Shown here one piece after another: positions 33,198 through 41,877 of a stretch of 64,000 bases of DNA (the stretch's first letter is position 1; every line of letters starts with the position of its first letter). The DNA comes from an uncultured Lachnospiraceae bacterium. Lineage in GTDB: Bacteria; Bacillota; Clostridia; Lachnospirales; Lachnospiraceae. Below the pieces are notes generated by a model. That model saw only the letters and a program-made list of their open reading frames with translations, was not told the origin of the DNA and searched no databases. The translations under genes and the position numbers were made by a program. The DNA is taken from the NCBI GenBank assembly GCA_900316855.1, contig ONEK01000007.1, positions 1-64,000 of the forward strand. The letters run 5' to 3'.

Positions 33198-33299
33198 CGA
33201 TCCTCCGTTTCCGGGTCCCGTCAATCATCAGGGAATTCATGGGATAGTGTCTGAAGGATATTGGGAATGAATGGGCGAACGAACAGGCAGTTGTAAATG

Positions 33300-33313
33300 C
33301 GAACGTACGTTCG
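33300..33313. promoter_or_regulatory. 14-bp palindrome upstream of the XRE gene, operator-like
   Basis: CGAACGTACGTTCG is perfect and resembles TetR-family operators; a half-site repeat GCGAACGAAC lies 20 bp away (33275). A TATGAT (minus strand, about 33330) just upstream could be the -10 box of the XRE gene. Confidence 0.45.
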
Positions 33314-33372
33314 TTTTCTGCTTATATCATACAGGATTTCCGTCCGGATGTACAGCACAAAAATAAGATTTG

Positions 33373-33408
33373 AAAAAATCAGGCGGAGCCGCTGAGACTC
33401 CGCCTGAT
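33373..33408 (-). terminator. Terminator of the PilZ gene
   Basis: Minus strand: ATCAGGCGGAG, loop, CTCCGCCTGAT, then TTTTT. Confidence 0.85.
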
Positions 33409-33442
33409 TTCATTTCTTCCTTAGAATTGATTCAGTTCTTCT

Positions 33443-34195
33443 TCAGTACTTAGGTCCGAAATCCGCTCCGTCCTCGTCGCCGACGATTTCGAGATCGGAC
33501 TGGGCGTTCTCCGCGTCCCGTGCGTCCTGTGCCGCGTCAGCCGCTGCCGCGCTTCCCTGGTCGGCCTCCATGGCCTTGCGCTCTGCGGCATGCGCCTGCT
33601 CACGCAGCTGTCCGTAAACATAGAAGCGGACCGCGGACTCCGCGCCTCTTGTGAGCTCGAGGAACCGGCAGCCGTAGCCGTTCGTTCCGTCCTCCTCGTT
33701 CTGGGCCCAGATGATCTGGACGTTGAACGGACGCTCAAGTGTACGGAACGTATAGGAGAACGAAATAATTTCGTTAATTTCCAGGCCTTCCTTCGTTGTG
33801 AAATAAATACCGCCGGCGCTGATGTTGCGGATGACGCCGTCGAAGTCAGGCCGCTTGTCGGATTTGAATTTCAGCTCCAGGCTGACGTTTGCCCGGACGT
33901 CGAGATGTCTCTGGACAATCTTCTTGATGGAACGGATGCGGCAGCTGCCCATCCACTCCTCCGGCTCCTCCGGGAAATTGGGATTGCGGGAGATCCGCAC
34001 CTCGGAATCCGTCATGACGACGCCGATGACATCATCGTAGAAATCGACCCTCGTGCCGAATTCCGTGCCGTACCCGCTGTAATCCTCGAGGTAGAGCGTC
34101 ACCTTGTCGTCATCGGTATAATCAACCCTGACGTTCCAGTACTTCTCCTCGCCGGGAATGTACAGTTTTCCTTTGCTGCAGTCCTTCAGTAGCAT
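33443..34195 (-). CDS. PilZ domain protein (YcgR-like), putative c-di-GMP sensor
   Basis: Residues about 1-95 form a YcgR-type N-domain (KGKLYIPGEEKYWNVRVDY). The PilZ domain follows: VQRHLDVRANVSLELKF with NISAGGIYF. The D/NxSxxG box is intact, but in the RxxxR box one arginine position is His (QRHLDVR against the usual QRRxxxR). The C-terminal 50 residues are Ala/Asp/Glu-rich and disordered. It probably links c-di-GMP to motility. Start at MLLKDCS with AAAGGAAG upstream; the longer frame is less likely. A FliA-like element with 16-nt spacing lies upstream and a clear terminator downstream, so it is monocistronic. Confidence 0.8.
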   Translation of the reverse strand: MLLKDCSKGKLYIPGEEKYWNVRVDYTDDDKVTLYLEDYSGYGTEFGTRVDFYDDVIGVVMTDSEVRISRNPNFPEEPEEWMGSCRIRSIKKIVQRHLDVRANVSLELKFKSDKRPDFDGVIRNISAGGIYFTTKEGLEINEIISFSYTFRTLERPFNVQIIWAQNEEDGTNGYGCRFLELTRGAESAVRFYVYGQLREQAHAAERKAMEADQGSAAAADAAQDARDAENAQSDLEIVGDEDGADFGPKY

Positions 34196-34246
34196 GACGT
34201 TCTTCCTTTCCCCGGGGTTCCGGGCCATCCAAGTGCACTATAAATA

Positions 34247-34274
34247 TTTCGGCAGTCCTGCTTCAATTAATAAC
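34247..34274 (-). promoter_or_regulatory. FliA-like promoter (N16) of the PilZ gene
   Basis: Minus strand: TTAT (34271-34274), 16 nt, GCCGAAAT (34247-34254). One base longer spacing and one changed -10 base compared with the flagellin promoters. Confidence 0.5.
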
Positions 34275-34330
34275 GTGACATCAGGGTCCAAAGTACCAAA
34301 CCGATGAAGAGCTTGCTCGAAAGGCGATTG
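34260..34330. repeat. Intergenic repeat (GACCCTTATGTCA family), copy 1
   Basis: Minus strand: AATCGCCTTTCGAGCAAGC ... GGTACTTTGGACCCTGATGT. It matches 49850-49912 (plus strand) at about 85 per cent by eye, and partly 46698-46778. Confidence 0.6.
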
Positions 34331-34352
34331 GTGCCTGGGGACCCTTCTGTCA

Positions 34353-36572
34353 TCAGATTCCGAATCCCGAATCTTCGTCCTCTTCCGTCTTGTACAGGCT
34401 GCTGCCCGCGTTCATCATCATCTGAACGCGCATGAGATCAACCATGTCGTTGAGTGTGTTCTTCGTCAGGGTCACCTTCGAGCCGTCCGAGGATACGGTT
34501 CCAAGGCTGTTAAGACCGGTACCCGCCGCGCCGCTCTGCATCATCATGGACAGCAGTGCGGAGGCGTCGGACGTGTTCATCGTGACGGTATCGTCGGCGG
34601 AAGTCTCCTCCTGCCCGGACTCCGCCGCGGCGTCCGCGTCCGTCACGGTGCTGCCGGCATCACCGGCTTCCATTGTTCCGATCTCATCAGAATTCCCCGA
34701 TGTATTTCCGTTTTCCGCGGCTTCCGAAGTACCGGAGGTTTCACCGGCTCCCGCAGCTTCTGCCGTACCGGCTGCTGCTCCGGATCCGTTCGTCACGCCC
34801 GAAACATTATTTTCAGAGGTACCGGATGTACTGGTTCCGGCAGCGGAGCTTCCCGCTTCGGATGAAGCGGAGCCGCTCCCGTTTTCTGAGGAGGAAGCGC
34901 TTCCCGTCTGCGCGCCTGCGCTTTGCGACGCGCCGGAAACAGTCCCTGTGGTGCCGGAAGCATTCTCAGCAGAGTTCCCGGTTTCTTCCCTTGTTACGCT
35001 CTCCTGAACATCAGAATCATCGGACTCATCGGTCTCGTCCGCGGTCTCACTCACCCGGTTGTCCTCGGAGCGCGTCTGCCGGAGCGAAAGCCCCGACGGG
35101 AAACCGAGATCCTTCTTCTGGATCGCGCTGATGACATCGCTGATGAAATTCCTCGTATCACGGAACGGCGGAACGCCTCCGTATTCATCCACGGTATCCT
35201 GTCCCGCGTCATAGGCTGCGAGGGCAATCCGCAGGTTATCCCCGTTCGCGTCGAGCAGATCCCGGAGCTTCCTTGCGGCTCCGACGATGTTCATCGTCGG
35301 GTTGAAGCGGTCCGTCACCTCGTAATCGAGGGCGTCCTGCCGCGACAGCTGCATGATGCCGGCGTTGGAATTGCTGGAAACCGCGTTCGTATTGTAGCCG
35401 GAGGCCACCTTGGCAACGGCCTTCAGGATATCCTCGTTCACGTCAAAATCGCGTGCCGCGTTCCGGAAAATATCCTCGAGGTATTGCTGTGCCTTGCTGA
35501 CAGCCTCTGTCGAATGGGTGTTGATGGACGAGGTGCCTGCTGCCGTCCCCGTGCCCGTCACCCCTGCCGCGCCGGTGCTGCCGGCTCCGTTCAGAATGTC
35601 CTGAATATTGGACGTCTGTGTGCTTCCCGTTTTTCCCGTTCCTGCCGTAAAGCCGCCGCCGTACAGGGAATTCAAAAGGTCTGCGCTCGCCTTGCTGGCG
35701 TCGGTGCCTGCTGCGCCGGCTGTATTGTAGGCGGATGTATTGTAGGTACTGCCAAGGCTGCTGCCCGGCAGATCCTGAGTCAGGTCATTGAGATAGTCCG
35801 TCCCGTCAACAACACTGGCTGCCGTGAGTGCCTCCGCCGCGCTGGTGCCGTAATTGTTTTTCAGCGTGGCGTCCGCAAGGATCCCGTTCGTCTGCGACGT
35901 GGACAGCGACCAGCTGCTGTTGTTCAGGATGTTCATCACCTTCGCGATCGCGTTGCGCGTCTCCGTGTAGGGAGGCACCCCGCCGTATTTGTCCACGGCG
36001 CCCTCGCCCGCGCTGTAAGCCGCAAGCGCCAGCTCAAGGTTCCCGTCATATTTGCGAAGGAGCGTTCCCAGGAGCTTTGCCCCTGCCATCACGTTCTGCT
36101 CCGGATCCATCGGGTCCGTCGCGCCCATCGCCTTCGCCGTCCCCGGCATCAGCTGCATGAGGCCCATGGCGCCGCTCCGGTTCAGGGCTCCCGCGTTGAG
36201 GCCCGACTCCTCCTGCGCTACCGCACGCAGAATATCCGCGGACACCCCATAGGTGGACGCGGCCTTTTCGAAAATAGTATCCAGTGCGGCATTGCCTGTG
36301 GACGCGGACAGGGACGTTCCCGCGGAGCGCCGGTACGCACTCTGGCTCCCCGAATAGGAAGAGCTCCCGTAGCCGCTGTCCGTCCCGCTCCCGTCAGAGC
36401 CGCTGTACAGACCGGTAAAATCATACGTGCTGCCTGCGCTGTTCTCCGCGTTGGCAACCGCGTTCCTGAAATCATACGAGCTTACCGCGCGCCGCCTCGT
36501 GACGAAGCCGGTCGTCTTCTTCTGACCCTGCTGCGCGTTCTCGTTCTCAGCAACGGAATTAATAAGAGCCAT
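34353..36572 (-). CDS. Lytic transglycosylase with two SLT domains, the second degenerate
   Basis: Domain 1 (about residues 100-210): DILRAVAQEESGLNAGALNR, GAMGLMQLMPGTAKAMG, LALAAYSAGEGAVDKYGGVPPY, a complete SLT domain with the catalytic Glu in EES. Domain 2 (about residues 360-475): DILKAVAKVASGYNTNA, AGIMQLSRQDALDYE, IALAAYDAGQDTVDEYGGVPPF; here the catalytic Glu position is Ala (VAS). The last 240 residues are Ser/Thr/Gly/Ala-rich and disordered. It likely opens peptidoglycan for flagellar assembly. No signal peptide is seen, so export through the flagellar system is possible. AAGGAG lies 12 nt before the ATG, a long spacing. Confidence 0.8.
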   Translation of the reverse strand: MALINSVAENENAQQGQKKTTGFVTRRRAVSSYDFRNAVANAENSAGSTYDFTGLYSGSDGSGTDSGYGSSSYSGSQSAYRRSAGTSLSASTGNAALDTIFEKAASTYGVSADILRAVAQEESGLNAGALNRSGAMGLMQLMPGTAKAMGATDPMDPEQNVMAGAKLLGTLLRKYDGNLELALAAYSAGEGAVDKYGGVPPYTETRNAIAKVMNILNNSSWSLSTSQTNGILADATLKNNYGTSAAEALTAASVVDGTDYLNDLTQDLPGSSLGSTYNTSAYNTAGAAGTDASKASADLLNSLYGGGFTAGTGKTGSTQTSNIQDILNGAGSTGAAGVTGTGTAAGTSSINTHSTEAVSKAQQYLEDIFRNAARDFDVNEDILKAVAKVASGYNTNAVSSNSNAGIMQLSRQDALDYEVTDRFNPTMNIVGAARKLRDLLDANGDNLRIALAAYDAGQDTVDEYGGVPPFRDTRNFISDVISAIQKKDLGFPSGLSLRQTRSEDNRVSETADETDESDDSDVQESVTREETGNSAENASGTTGTVSGASQSAGAQTGSASSSENGSGSASSEAGSSAAGTSTSGTSENNVSGVTNGSGAAAGTAEAAGAGETSGTSEAAENGNTSGNSDEIGTMEAGDAGSTVTDADAAAESGQEETSADDTVTMNTSDASALLSMMMQSGAAGTGLNSLGTVSSDGSKVTLTKNTLNDMVDLMRVQMMMNAGSSLYKTEEDEDSGFGI

Positions 36573-36650
36573 AGGTAATTCGATCTCCTTTCGTTCCGTC
36601 CCTCCCTGGACAACACCGTGGTCCAACCACGGAAATAAAAAACTATCTCA

Positions 36651-36844
36651 GCGCCTAACCCGGGGAATCCAGCATCAGCCCTGACTCCCTCGACCGTGCC
36701 CGCACGGCCCCGCATGAGGAGAAATCGCGGAGGCGATTTCTCCGAAGGGATACCCGATTGGAACCGGCTTCGCCGAATCCAATCGGCTAGGCGCTGAGGG
36801 CCGCGCCTAACCCAGGGAATCCAGCATCAGCTGGATTCCCTGGG
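36651..36844. repeat. Cluster of three stable hairpins and a 31-bp direct repeat
   Basis: Hairpins at 36718-36743 (GGAGAAATCGC arms), 36754-36786 (CCGATTGGA arms) and 36811-36844 (15-bp arms CCCAGGGAATCCAGC). The last one contains the stop codon of the FlhB-like gene in its loop. The sequence GCGCCTAACCC-GGGAATCCAG with ATCAGC at its end occurs twice (36651 and 36803), a partial duplication of that gene's 3' end. CTCAGCGCCTA and TAGGCGCTGAG also pair across the cluster. Confidence 0.75.
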
Positions 36845-37120
36845 TTTTCCATCCGCATCAAAATTCAAAAAGTAGATATAGATCTCCACGATCGCCTGGT
36901 ACAGCTCCTGCGGGATCTCCGCGCCGAGCTTTAACTGTGTCAGAAGCGAGGCGAGCGAGTCGTCCTCGTAGACCGGGACACCGGCCTCCATTGCCGATTC
37001 CGTGATCCGCTCCGCCATGTAGCCCATGCCGGAAGCAACGACGACAGGAGCTCCGCTTTTGTCGGGATCGTATTTGAGAGCGACGGCTTTCTGGGACCGC
37101 TTTTCTTCAGACTGCGACAT
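36827..37120 (-). CDS. FlhB C-terminal-domain protein (YlqH/FhlB-like)
   Basis: QKAVALKYDPDKSGAPVVVASGMGYMAERITESAMEAGVPVYEDDSLASLL matches the cytoplasmic end of FlhB after its autocleavage site. There are no membrane segments and no NPTH motif. Bacillus subtilis has a similar stand-alone protein, YlqH, next to ylqG. It may modulate substrate switching in flagellar export. It overlaps the upstream gene; ATG at 37120 chosen, GTG at 37129 also possible. Confidence 0.8.
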   Translation of the reverse strand: MSQSEEKRSQKAVALKYDPDKSGAPVVVASGMGYMAERITESAMEAGVPVYEDDSLASLLTQLKLGAEIPQELYQAIVEIYIYFLNFDADGKPRESS

Positions 37121-38516
37121 TGATGCCACTCTCTTTCTCCCGGATTTCCGGAAATACTTCCTCGACGCGGATGTCGCGCGTCTTCCTGCCCAGCTCGATG
37201 TTGCGCAGCGACAGGCCGTTGTTCGACAGAATCTGCCCGACCTTCGTCTGGATGTTCTTCGGCGTCTCCTTCACAGTTTCCGGAACGAACAGGTGCATAT
37301 CCACGTTCCGCTCCTTCATCTGCGTGATCATGTCGAAGTTCCCGAGGCCCTCGATGTTGAACTTCAGGAGGAGCTTCACGGTCTTCGCGTCGCCGTCGGA
37401 TTTCTTCTTGTCCGCGTCCGGATCGACCCACATCTCGCTCATGACGTCTTTATTCTGATACCGGAACGGAATCAGCATGTGCAGGAGCGGCATATACATG
37501 CTCTCATTGAGCAGAAGGTTGTTCAGCACCTTGTAGTACTGGCTGATCTGCTCCGGCCCCGCGCTCCCCTGCGCCCCCTTCAGGAGGTAATTCGAGATCA
37601 GGTCCGATGCCTGCGTCGCGCTGTTCTGCGTCTTCAGCGCTTCCTCGGTCGCGGCGAACGACGCCTTCGCGTCATCGCCCTTGAACAGCAGCTGGAAATC
37701 GCCGTTTCGCGCGATCTTGTTAAACAGCTTCTCCATGACGCTCTTGTTGCCGTTCTCGTATTTCGCCGCGTACATGACGAACAGCATCGAAGCCTTGCGC
37801 ACGCTCCCGTAATCGTGTGTGCGGGAGACATATTTCGACAGGAACGGGATGATCTGGTTGTTGATAAGCTCTGTGTTGGCCTGGGTATCACCGGGCTCCG
37901 CGTTCCAGTCCATCTGGTTTAACAGATCCTCGAAATCTCCCCGGTAGGACTTCAAGAGCATGCTGGAAATATCCCGCGCCGAGCTCTGCATCTGGTTGAG
38001 GTAATGGGTTCCGGAGCTGTAATCGTTGTAGGATTTCAGGAATTCCTGGATGGCGTTCTTCAGGTTATCGGAAATATTGCCCGCGAGCACGCCCCTCAGG
38101 TCATTGAAGAAATCGCCGGTAAACTTCGCCTGCGCGTCCTGCTGGGTGGAAAAATACTGCAGCAGCTGCGAGGGGTCATCCATCTGGATCGTCGAGAACA
38201 GCTCATTTAAGACCTGCTGCATCTCGCCGTTTCCGGACATCAGGAGCTGGGCGCCGTCCTTGAACAGCAGCTGGTCCAGCTGCTCCGGCAGATCGAGCGC
38301 GTCGCGCATCCTCGTGACGAACGCGGCATAGTTCGACTCGAAGTCAATCTGTCCCTGAACCTGCTGGCCCTGCTCCGGGCCCTGTACCTGGCTCTGGCCG
38401 GGAATCTGCGGACCCTGGACCCTGCCCGGGCCAAGGGGGCCGAGATTACCGCCCTGGACATGAATGCCGGGCGTGTTGTTCACGCCCTGGGATGAAACCT
38501 GTAATACGTTCGCCAT
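37107..38516 (-). CDS. YlqG-like protein upstream of the FlhB-domain gene
   Basis: 469 residues. The N-terminus is Gln/Gly/Pro-rich (GPLGPGRVQGPQIPGQSQVQG), then a largely helical body (YAAFVTRMRDALDLPEQLDQLL, LFSTIQMDDPSQLLQYF). The C-terminal 100 residues, VKLLLKFNIEGLGNFDMITQMKERNVDMHLFVPETV, resemble the FliK C-terminal-type fold. By order and companion it corresponds to ylqG of Bacillus (ylqG-ylqH). I infer a role in flagellar export or hook-length control; not certain. A TATTAT -10-like box (38534 region, minus strand) lies just upstream, divergent from flgM. Confidence 0.6.
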   Translation of the reverse strand: MANVLQVSSQGVNNTPGIHVQGGNLGPLGPGRVQGPQIPGQSQVQGPEQGQQVQGQIDFESNYAAFVTRMRDALDLPEQLDQLLFKDGAQLLMSGNGEMQQVLNELFSTIQMDDPSQLLQYFSTQQDAQAKFTGDFFNDLRGVLAGNISDNLKNAIQEFLKSYNDYSSGTHYLNQMQSSARDISSMLLKSYRGDFEDLLNQMDWNAEPGDTQANTELINNQIIPFLSKYVSRTHDYGSVRKASMLFVMYAAKYENGNKSVMEKLFNKIARNGDFQLLFKGDDAKASFAATEEALKTQNSATQASDLISNYLLKGAQGSAGPEQISQYYKVLNNLLLNESMYMPLLHMLIPFRYQNKDVMSEMWVDPDADKKKSDGDAKTVKLLLKFNIEGLGNFDMITQMKERNVDMHLFVPETVKETPKNIQTKVGQILSNNGLSLRNIELGRKTRDIRVEEVFPEIREKESGINVAV

Positions 38517-38588
38517 CTTTCCCCTGAATCTGCTATAATAGGAAACAAGTTTTTCGGAAAAATCGTCCGAAATTTGTATTTAAGGGGC

Positions 38589-38615
38589 TTATAGGATTTT
38601 CAAACCTGCCGATAA
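38589..38615 (+). promoter_or_regulatory. FliA-type promoter of flgM
   Basis: TTAT (38589-38592), 15 nt, GCCGATAA (38608-38615): same boxes and spacing as flagellin 1 and the glycosyltransferase operon. The leader to the flgM ATG is about 145 nt. Confidence 0.75.
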
Positions 38616-38764
38616 TCCTCATGTAAACAGAAGATGCATGGACCGGAGAGGTTCCCCGGATCAGCGCGAAAGCCTGTATTTGCTTAACTTCTGCTAACTA
38701 TGATAGTATACAACAGAACCCGTTGTTTTGACAATGTAACGTCAGGACAGTGAGGAGGGCAGTT

Positions 38765-39091
38765 ATGAATATATCCTTAAACCCGTTAGATAAATATACC
38801 AAGGTCAACAGCACCGGTTATGTATCCCGTGGCCCCCGCACGAAGAAGGCGGATTCCGAAGGCGATTCCACACAGAAGACCTCCGGCAATTATGACACGT
38901 TCTCCATCAGCCAGGGCAATACCCTCTCCGATGAGGATTTCACCGAGATCCAGACGAAGAAGATCGCTTCTGCCGTCCGTGAGGGTGTTTCCGCGGAGCG
39001 TGTTGCGGAGATCAAGCAGCGTGTTCAGTCCGGCGAGTATCAGCCGGATAACAACCGCATTGCCGCACATATGCTGGGGTATCTGGGCTAA
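38765..39091 (+). CDS. flgM: Anti-sigma-28 factor FlgM
   Basis: MNISLNPLDKYTKVNSTGYV, DTFSISQG and a C-terminal helical TKKIASAVREGVSAERVAEIKQRVQSGEYQPDNNRIAAHMLGYL, the FliA-binding region ending in the typical AxHML. It holds FliA inactive until the hook is complete. AGGAGG lies 6-7 nt before ATG. 108 residues, slightly longer than usual because of the Lys/Ser/Thr-rich middle. First gene of flgM-flgN-flgK-flgL-fliW-csrA. Confidence 0.9.
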   Translation: MNISLNPLDKYTKVNSTGYVSRGPRTKKADSEGDSTQKTSGNYDTFSISQGNTLSDEDFTEIQTKKIASAVREGVSAERVAEIKQRVQSGEYQPDNNRIAAHMLGYLG

Positions 39092-39125
39092 CTGCCTGTG
39101 CTGACTGATCCCGGAAGGGGAAGCC

Positions 39126-39566
39126 ATGCAGACATCCAGTTCTTACAATCAATATAAAGACACGATGACGAAGCTTCTTACGGTTGTTAAGAAGCTTCGT
39201 TTGCTTGAGGAGAATCTCTCGAATGCAGCCTCCGCCGACAACGCGGACGAGCTGAACCGCCTTGTGAAGGACGCACAGCCGCTCCTCCTCGAGTTCCGCG
39301 GCCAGGACCGCGTACGCGAAAAGGCGGAAGCCTCCCTTGGAATCAAGGGACATTCGTTCCGGGAGGTTCTCTCTTCTTTTACCCCCGAACAGCAGAAGGA
39401 GCTCTCTCCCGTCTTCGAGGAGCTCACGCGTGAGCTGAAGCTTTACGAGAACGCCAAGGACAGTGCCGACCGCATTATGCAGGTGCGGCTGAAGGACGTC
39501 ACGGACAGGATCAGTGACATGCCGCTTCCCGAGCGTCCCATCGCCTTCCACGACCAGCTCGTGTAA
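39126..39566 (+). CDS. flgN: FlgN family export chaperone
   Basis: An all-helical 146-residue protein: YNQYKDTMTKLLTVVKKLRLLEENLSNAASADNADELNRLVKDAQPLLLEFRGQDRVREK, then SFREVLSSFTPEQQKEL, with FlgN-type spacing and position between flgM and flgK. It would deliver FlgK and FlgL to the export gate. Confidence 0.8.
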   Translation: MQTSSSYNQYKDTMTKLLTVVKKLRLLEENLSNAASADNADELNRLVKDAQPLLLEFRGQDRVREKAEASLGIKGHSFREVLSSFTPEQQKELSPVFEELTRELKLYENAKDSADRIMQVRLKDVTDRISDMPLPERPIAFHDQLV

Positions 39567-39638
39567 AATTCCCGGTCTCCGTGGTACCTCGTGCCGCTTT
39601 CTGTGCATCATGAGGCATGGGTTTTGTCCTCTGGTTCC

Positions 39639-39665
39639 TTATGGAAACAGCGTTTTAGCCGACAT
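39639..39665 (+). promoter_or_regulatory. FliA-type promoter of flgK
   Basis: TTAT (39639-39642), 15 nt, GCCGACAT (39658-39665). It is the only feature seen in the 292-nt gap before flgK. Confidence 0.6.
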
Positions 39666-39858
39666 TCTCTTATGAGAGTTCAGGATGCTGTCCGCATGGG
39701 CAGGCGGTTCCTGAACAGCACCAGATTTGTATTCCAAGCTCAGTTGACTTTCATAAAGATTCTGTGGTGCGCTGTCGGAACCGTCAGCACAGGCAGATCC
39801 TGTGACAGTCAGAATAAGCCCTCACCGCGGCTGCTTCGCCGCAGGAAGGAAGTAATCC

Positions 39859-41799
39859 ATGATCCGATCCACATTTTCAGGCTTCAACACAGCGCTCAGC
39901 TCGCTGCAGGCGAACCAGAAGCGCCTCGACATCGTCGGCCAGAACCTCGCCAACATGAACACCGAGGGCTACACCCGGCAGAAGCTCGACAGCTCCTCGC
40001 TCAACTATGTGAACCCCACGTCGTTCTACCTGAATGAGAACGAGGTCAATATCGGCTTCGGCAACTCCATGGACGGCGTATCGCAGCAGCGCGACCAGTT
40101 CCTCGACGTGCAGTACCGCACGCAGAACGCGAAGGTCGGCTACAACGAGAACGTCAAGGCCTCACTCGACTCCCTGAAGGAATTCATGGACGAGACGAAG
40201 ATCGAGGGCATCGCGACGTCGTTCGACAACGTGGAGACCGCCCTGCACAGCCTGCAGGACCCTTCTCATGTGAACGATCCCGTGTACGAGGGCGAGGTCC
40301 GCTCCCGCATGAACGCGACGACGACGCTCCTCAACTCCACGGCGCAGCAGATCACCATCGCCGAGACGAATGAGGTGCAGAACATCACCGGCGACAGCAC
40401 GTCCGAAAACGGCTACGTCGAGGACATCAACGATCTCCTGAAGGAAATCGGCCAGCTCAACGACGATATCAAGAAGAACCAGCTCGTCGGCAACTCCGCG
40501 CTCGAGCTGCAGGACAAGCGCAACATGAAAATCGATGAGCTCTCGAAGCTCATCCCCATCAAGGTCACCATCGAGAACGACCACGACGGCGTGAACAACA
40601 CAACCGGCGCAAGCACGGAACAGATCCAGAAGGACGCGGACGGCAACATCATCTCCGCGGAGGGTGAATCCATCATCAACGCCTGGCCGGATGACCTGAA
40701 TATTGATCTCGTCTATTCCACAACGGACGCGGACGGCAAGGTGACCTCCAACCAGACCATCCGGCTCATCAGCGGCTCTCATATCGGTGACACCGATGCA
40801 CCGACGAAGGACCTGGCGGAGAACCTGAACTACGGCAAGGTAGAGCTGAAGCTGACCGGTGAAGCCGCCTATGATAAGACCAGGGCCCTGGAAGATCCTT
40901 CGAAGATTGCTCTCGCCTTCACCGCGGCACCGGCGGTCATTTCCGCTCCGGCAGCGGATGCCGATGGAAAGGTGCCCGCCAAGGATCTGAGCACACTCCA
41001 GACCATCACGACAGATGTCGCAGCAACGAAGGATGACAAGACCACACTCCGTCTCGAGGGCGGCAGGGTGCAGGCATCGCTCGATATGCTCGCGGACGGC
41101 GTCAGCAGCATTTACAACGGCAGCACGTACCGCAGCTATGATTATTACATGGACCGTCTCGACAAGCTGGCGCAGACGTTTGCCATGAACATGAACAACC
41201 TGAACCGTCAGGGTGTGACCGGCGAGTATAAGAAAAGTTACGCCAGCGAGACTGATCCGCTTGCGGCATTGAACGGTATGCCGAACGACGGTGCCAGCAA
41301 GGGCGCTGACGGAACCACCGATGTGACTCCTGCCAATTATCTCCTTCTCGTCAACAACGGCGTCAGCGGTTCTGACGGTCAGAGCGCCCACAACATCACC
41401 GCTGCCAATATTTCCATCTCGAAGAACTGGATCAGCGGCACAACGCACATCGGCATGAAGGGCGATGTCGACGGGCAGAACAGCTCGACGGATACCGCGC
41501 TCAACATGCTGCAGTCCATGGAGGACCCGCAGTCCACGCTCTCCGGCAACACCTACAACAGCGAGATGAGTGCGACGTCCACGTATCTGGCAAACGATTC
41601 GTACAACAACCAGAACGCGCTGAAGGTCAACACCACGGTTCTGGACAGCATCAGCCATTCGAAGGACCAGATCTCCGGCGTCAGCATGGATGAGGAAGCG
41701 GCCAACATGATGACCTACGTCACCGCCTACAACGCGGCAGCCAAGGTCATGACGGCCATGGACAACATCCTGCAGACATTGCTCGGCATCGCGTCCTGA
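39859..41799 (+). CDS. flgK: Flagellar hook-associated protein 1 (FlgK)
   Basis: N-terminus STFSGFNTALSSLQANQKRLDIVGQNLANMNTEGYTRQ and C-terminus ANMMTYVTAYNAAAKVMTAMDNILQTLLGIAS are the conserved axial-protein ends. It forms the junction between hook and filament. 646 residues. AAGGAAG precedes the ATG. Confidence 0.95.
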   Translation: MIRSTFSGFNTALSSLQANQKRLDIVGQNLANMNTEGYTRQKLDSSSLNYVNPTSFYLNENEVNIGFGNSMDGVSQQRDQFLDVQYRTQNAKVGYNENVKASLDSLKEFMDETKIEGIATSFDNVETALHSLQDPSHVNDPVYEGEVRSRMNATTTLLNSTAQQITIAETNEVQNITGDSTSENGYVEDINDLLKEIGQLNDDIKKNQLVGNSALELQDKRNMKIDELSKLIPIKVTIENDHDGVNNTTGASTEQIQKDADGNIISAEGESIINAWPDDLNIDLVYSTTDADGKVTSNQTIRLISGSHIGDTDAPTKDLAENLNYGKVELKLTGEAAYDKTRALEDPSKIALAFTAAPAVISAPAADADGKVPAKDLSTLQTITTDVAATKDDKTTLRLEGGRVQASLDMLADGVSSIYNGSTYRSYDYYMDRLDKLAQTFAMNMNNLNRQGVTGEYKKSYASETDPLAALNGMPNDGASKGADGTTDVTPANYLLLVNNGVSGSDGQSAHNITAANISISKNWISGTTHIGMKGDVDGQNSSTDTALNMLQSMEDPQSTLSGNTYNSEMSATSTYLANDSYNNQNALKVNTTVLDSISHSKDQISGVSMDEEAANMMTYVTAYNAAAKVMTAMDNILQTLLGIAS

Positions 41800-41877
41800 T
41801 GATATAGTTCCGGATTCATTGATGTGACATCCGCAGACGGCTGAGTGGAACGAGCCGCCGGGATCAAGGAGGAAATC

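Noticed and set aside
34923..36578. 551-codon frame opposite the transglycosylase
   Set aside because: Arg/Ala-rich mirror translation with no recognisable motif.
36638..36660. CCGTGGTCCAACCACGG hairpin as terminator of the FlhB-domain gene
   Set aside because: On the relevant strand the T-rich stretch precedes the stem, so it is not a rho-independent terminator.
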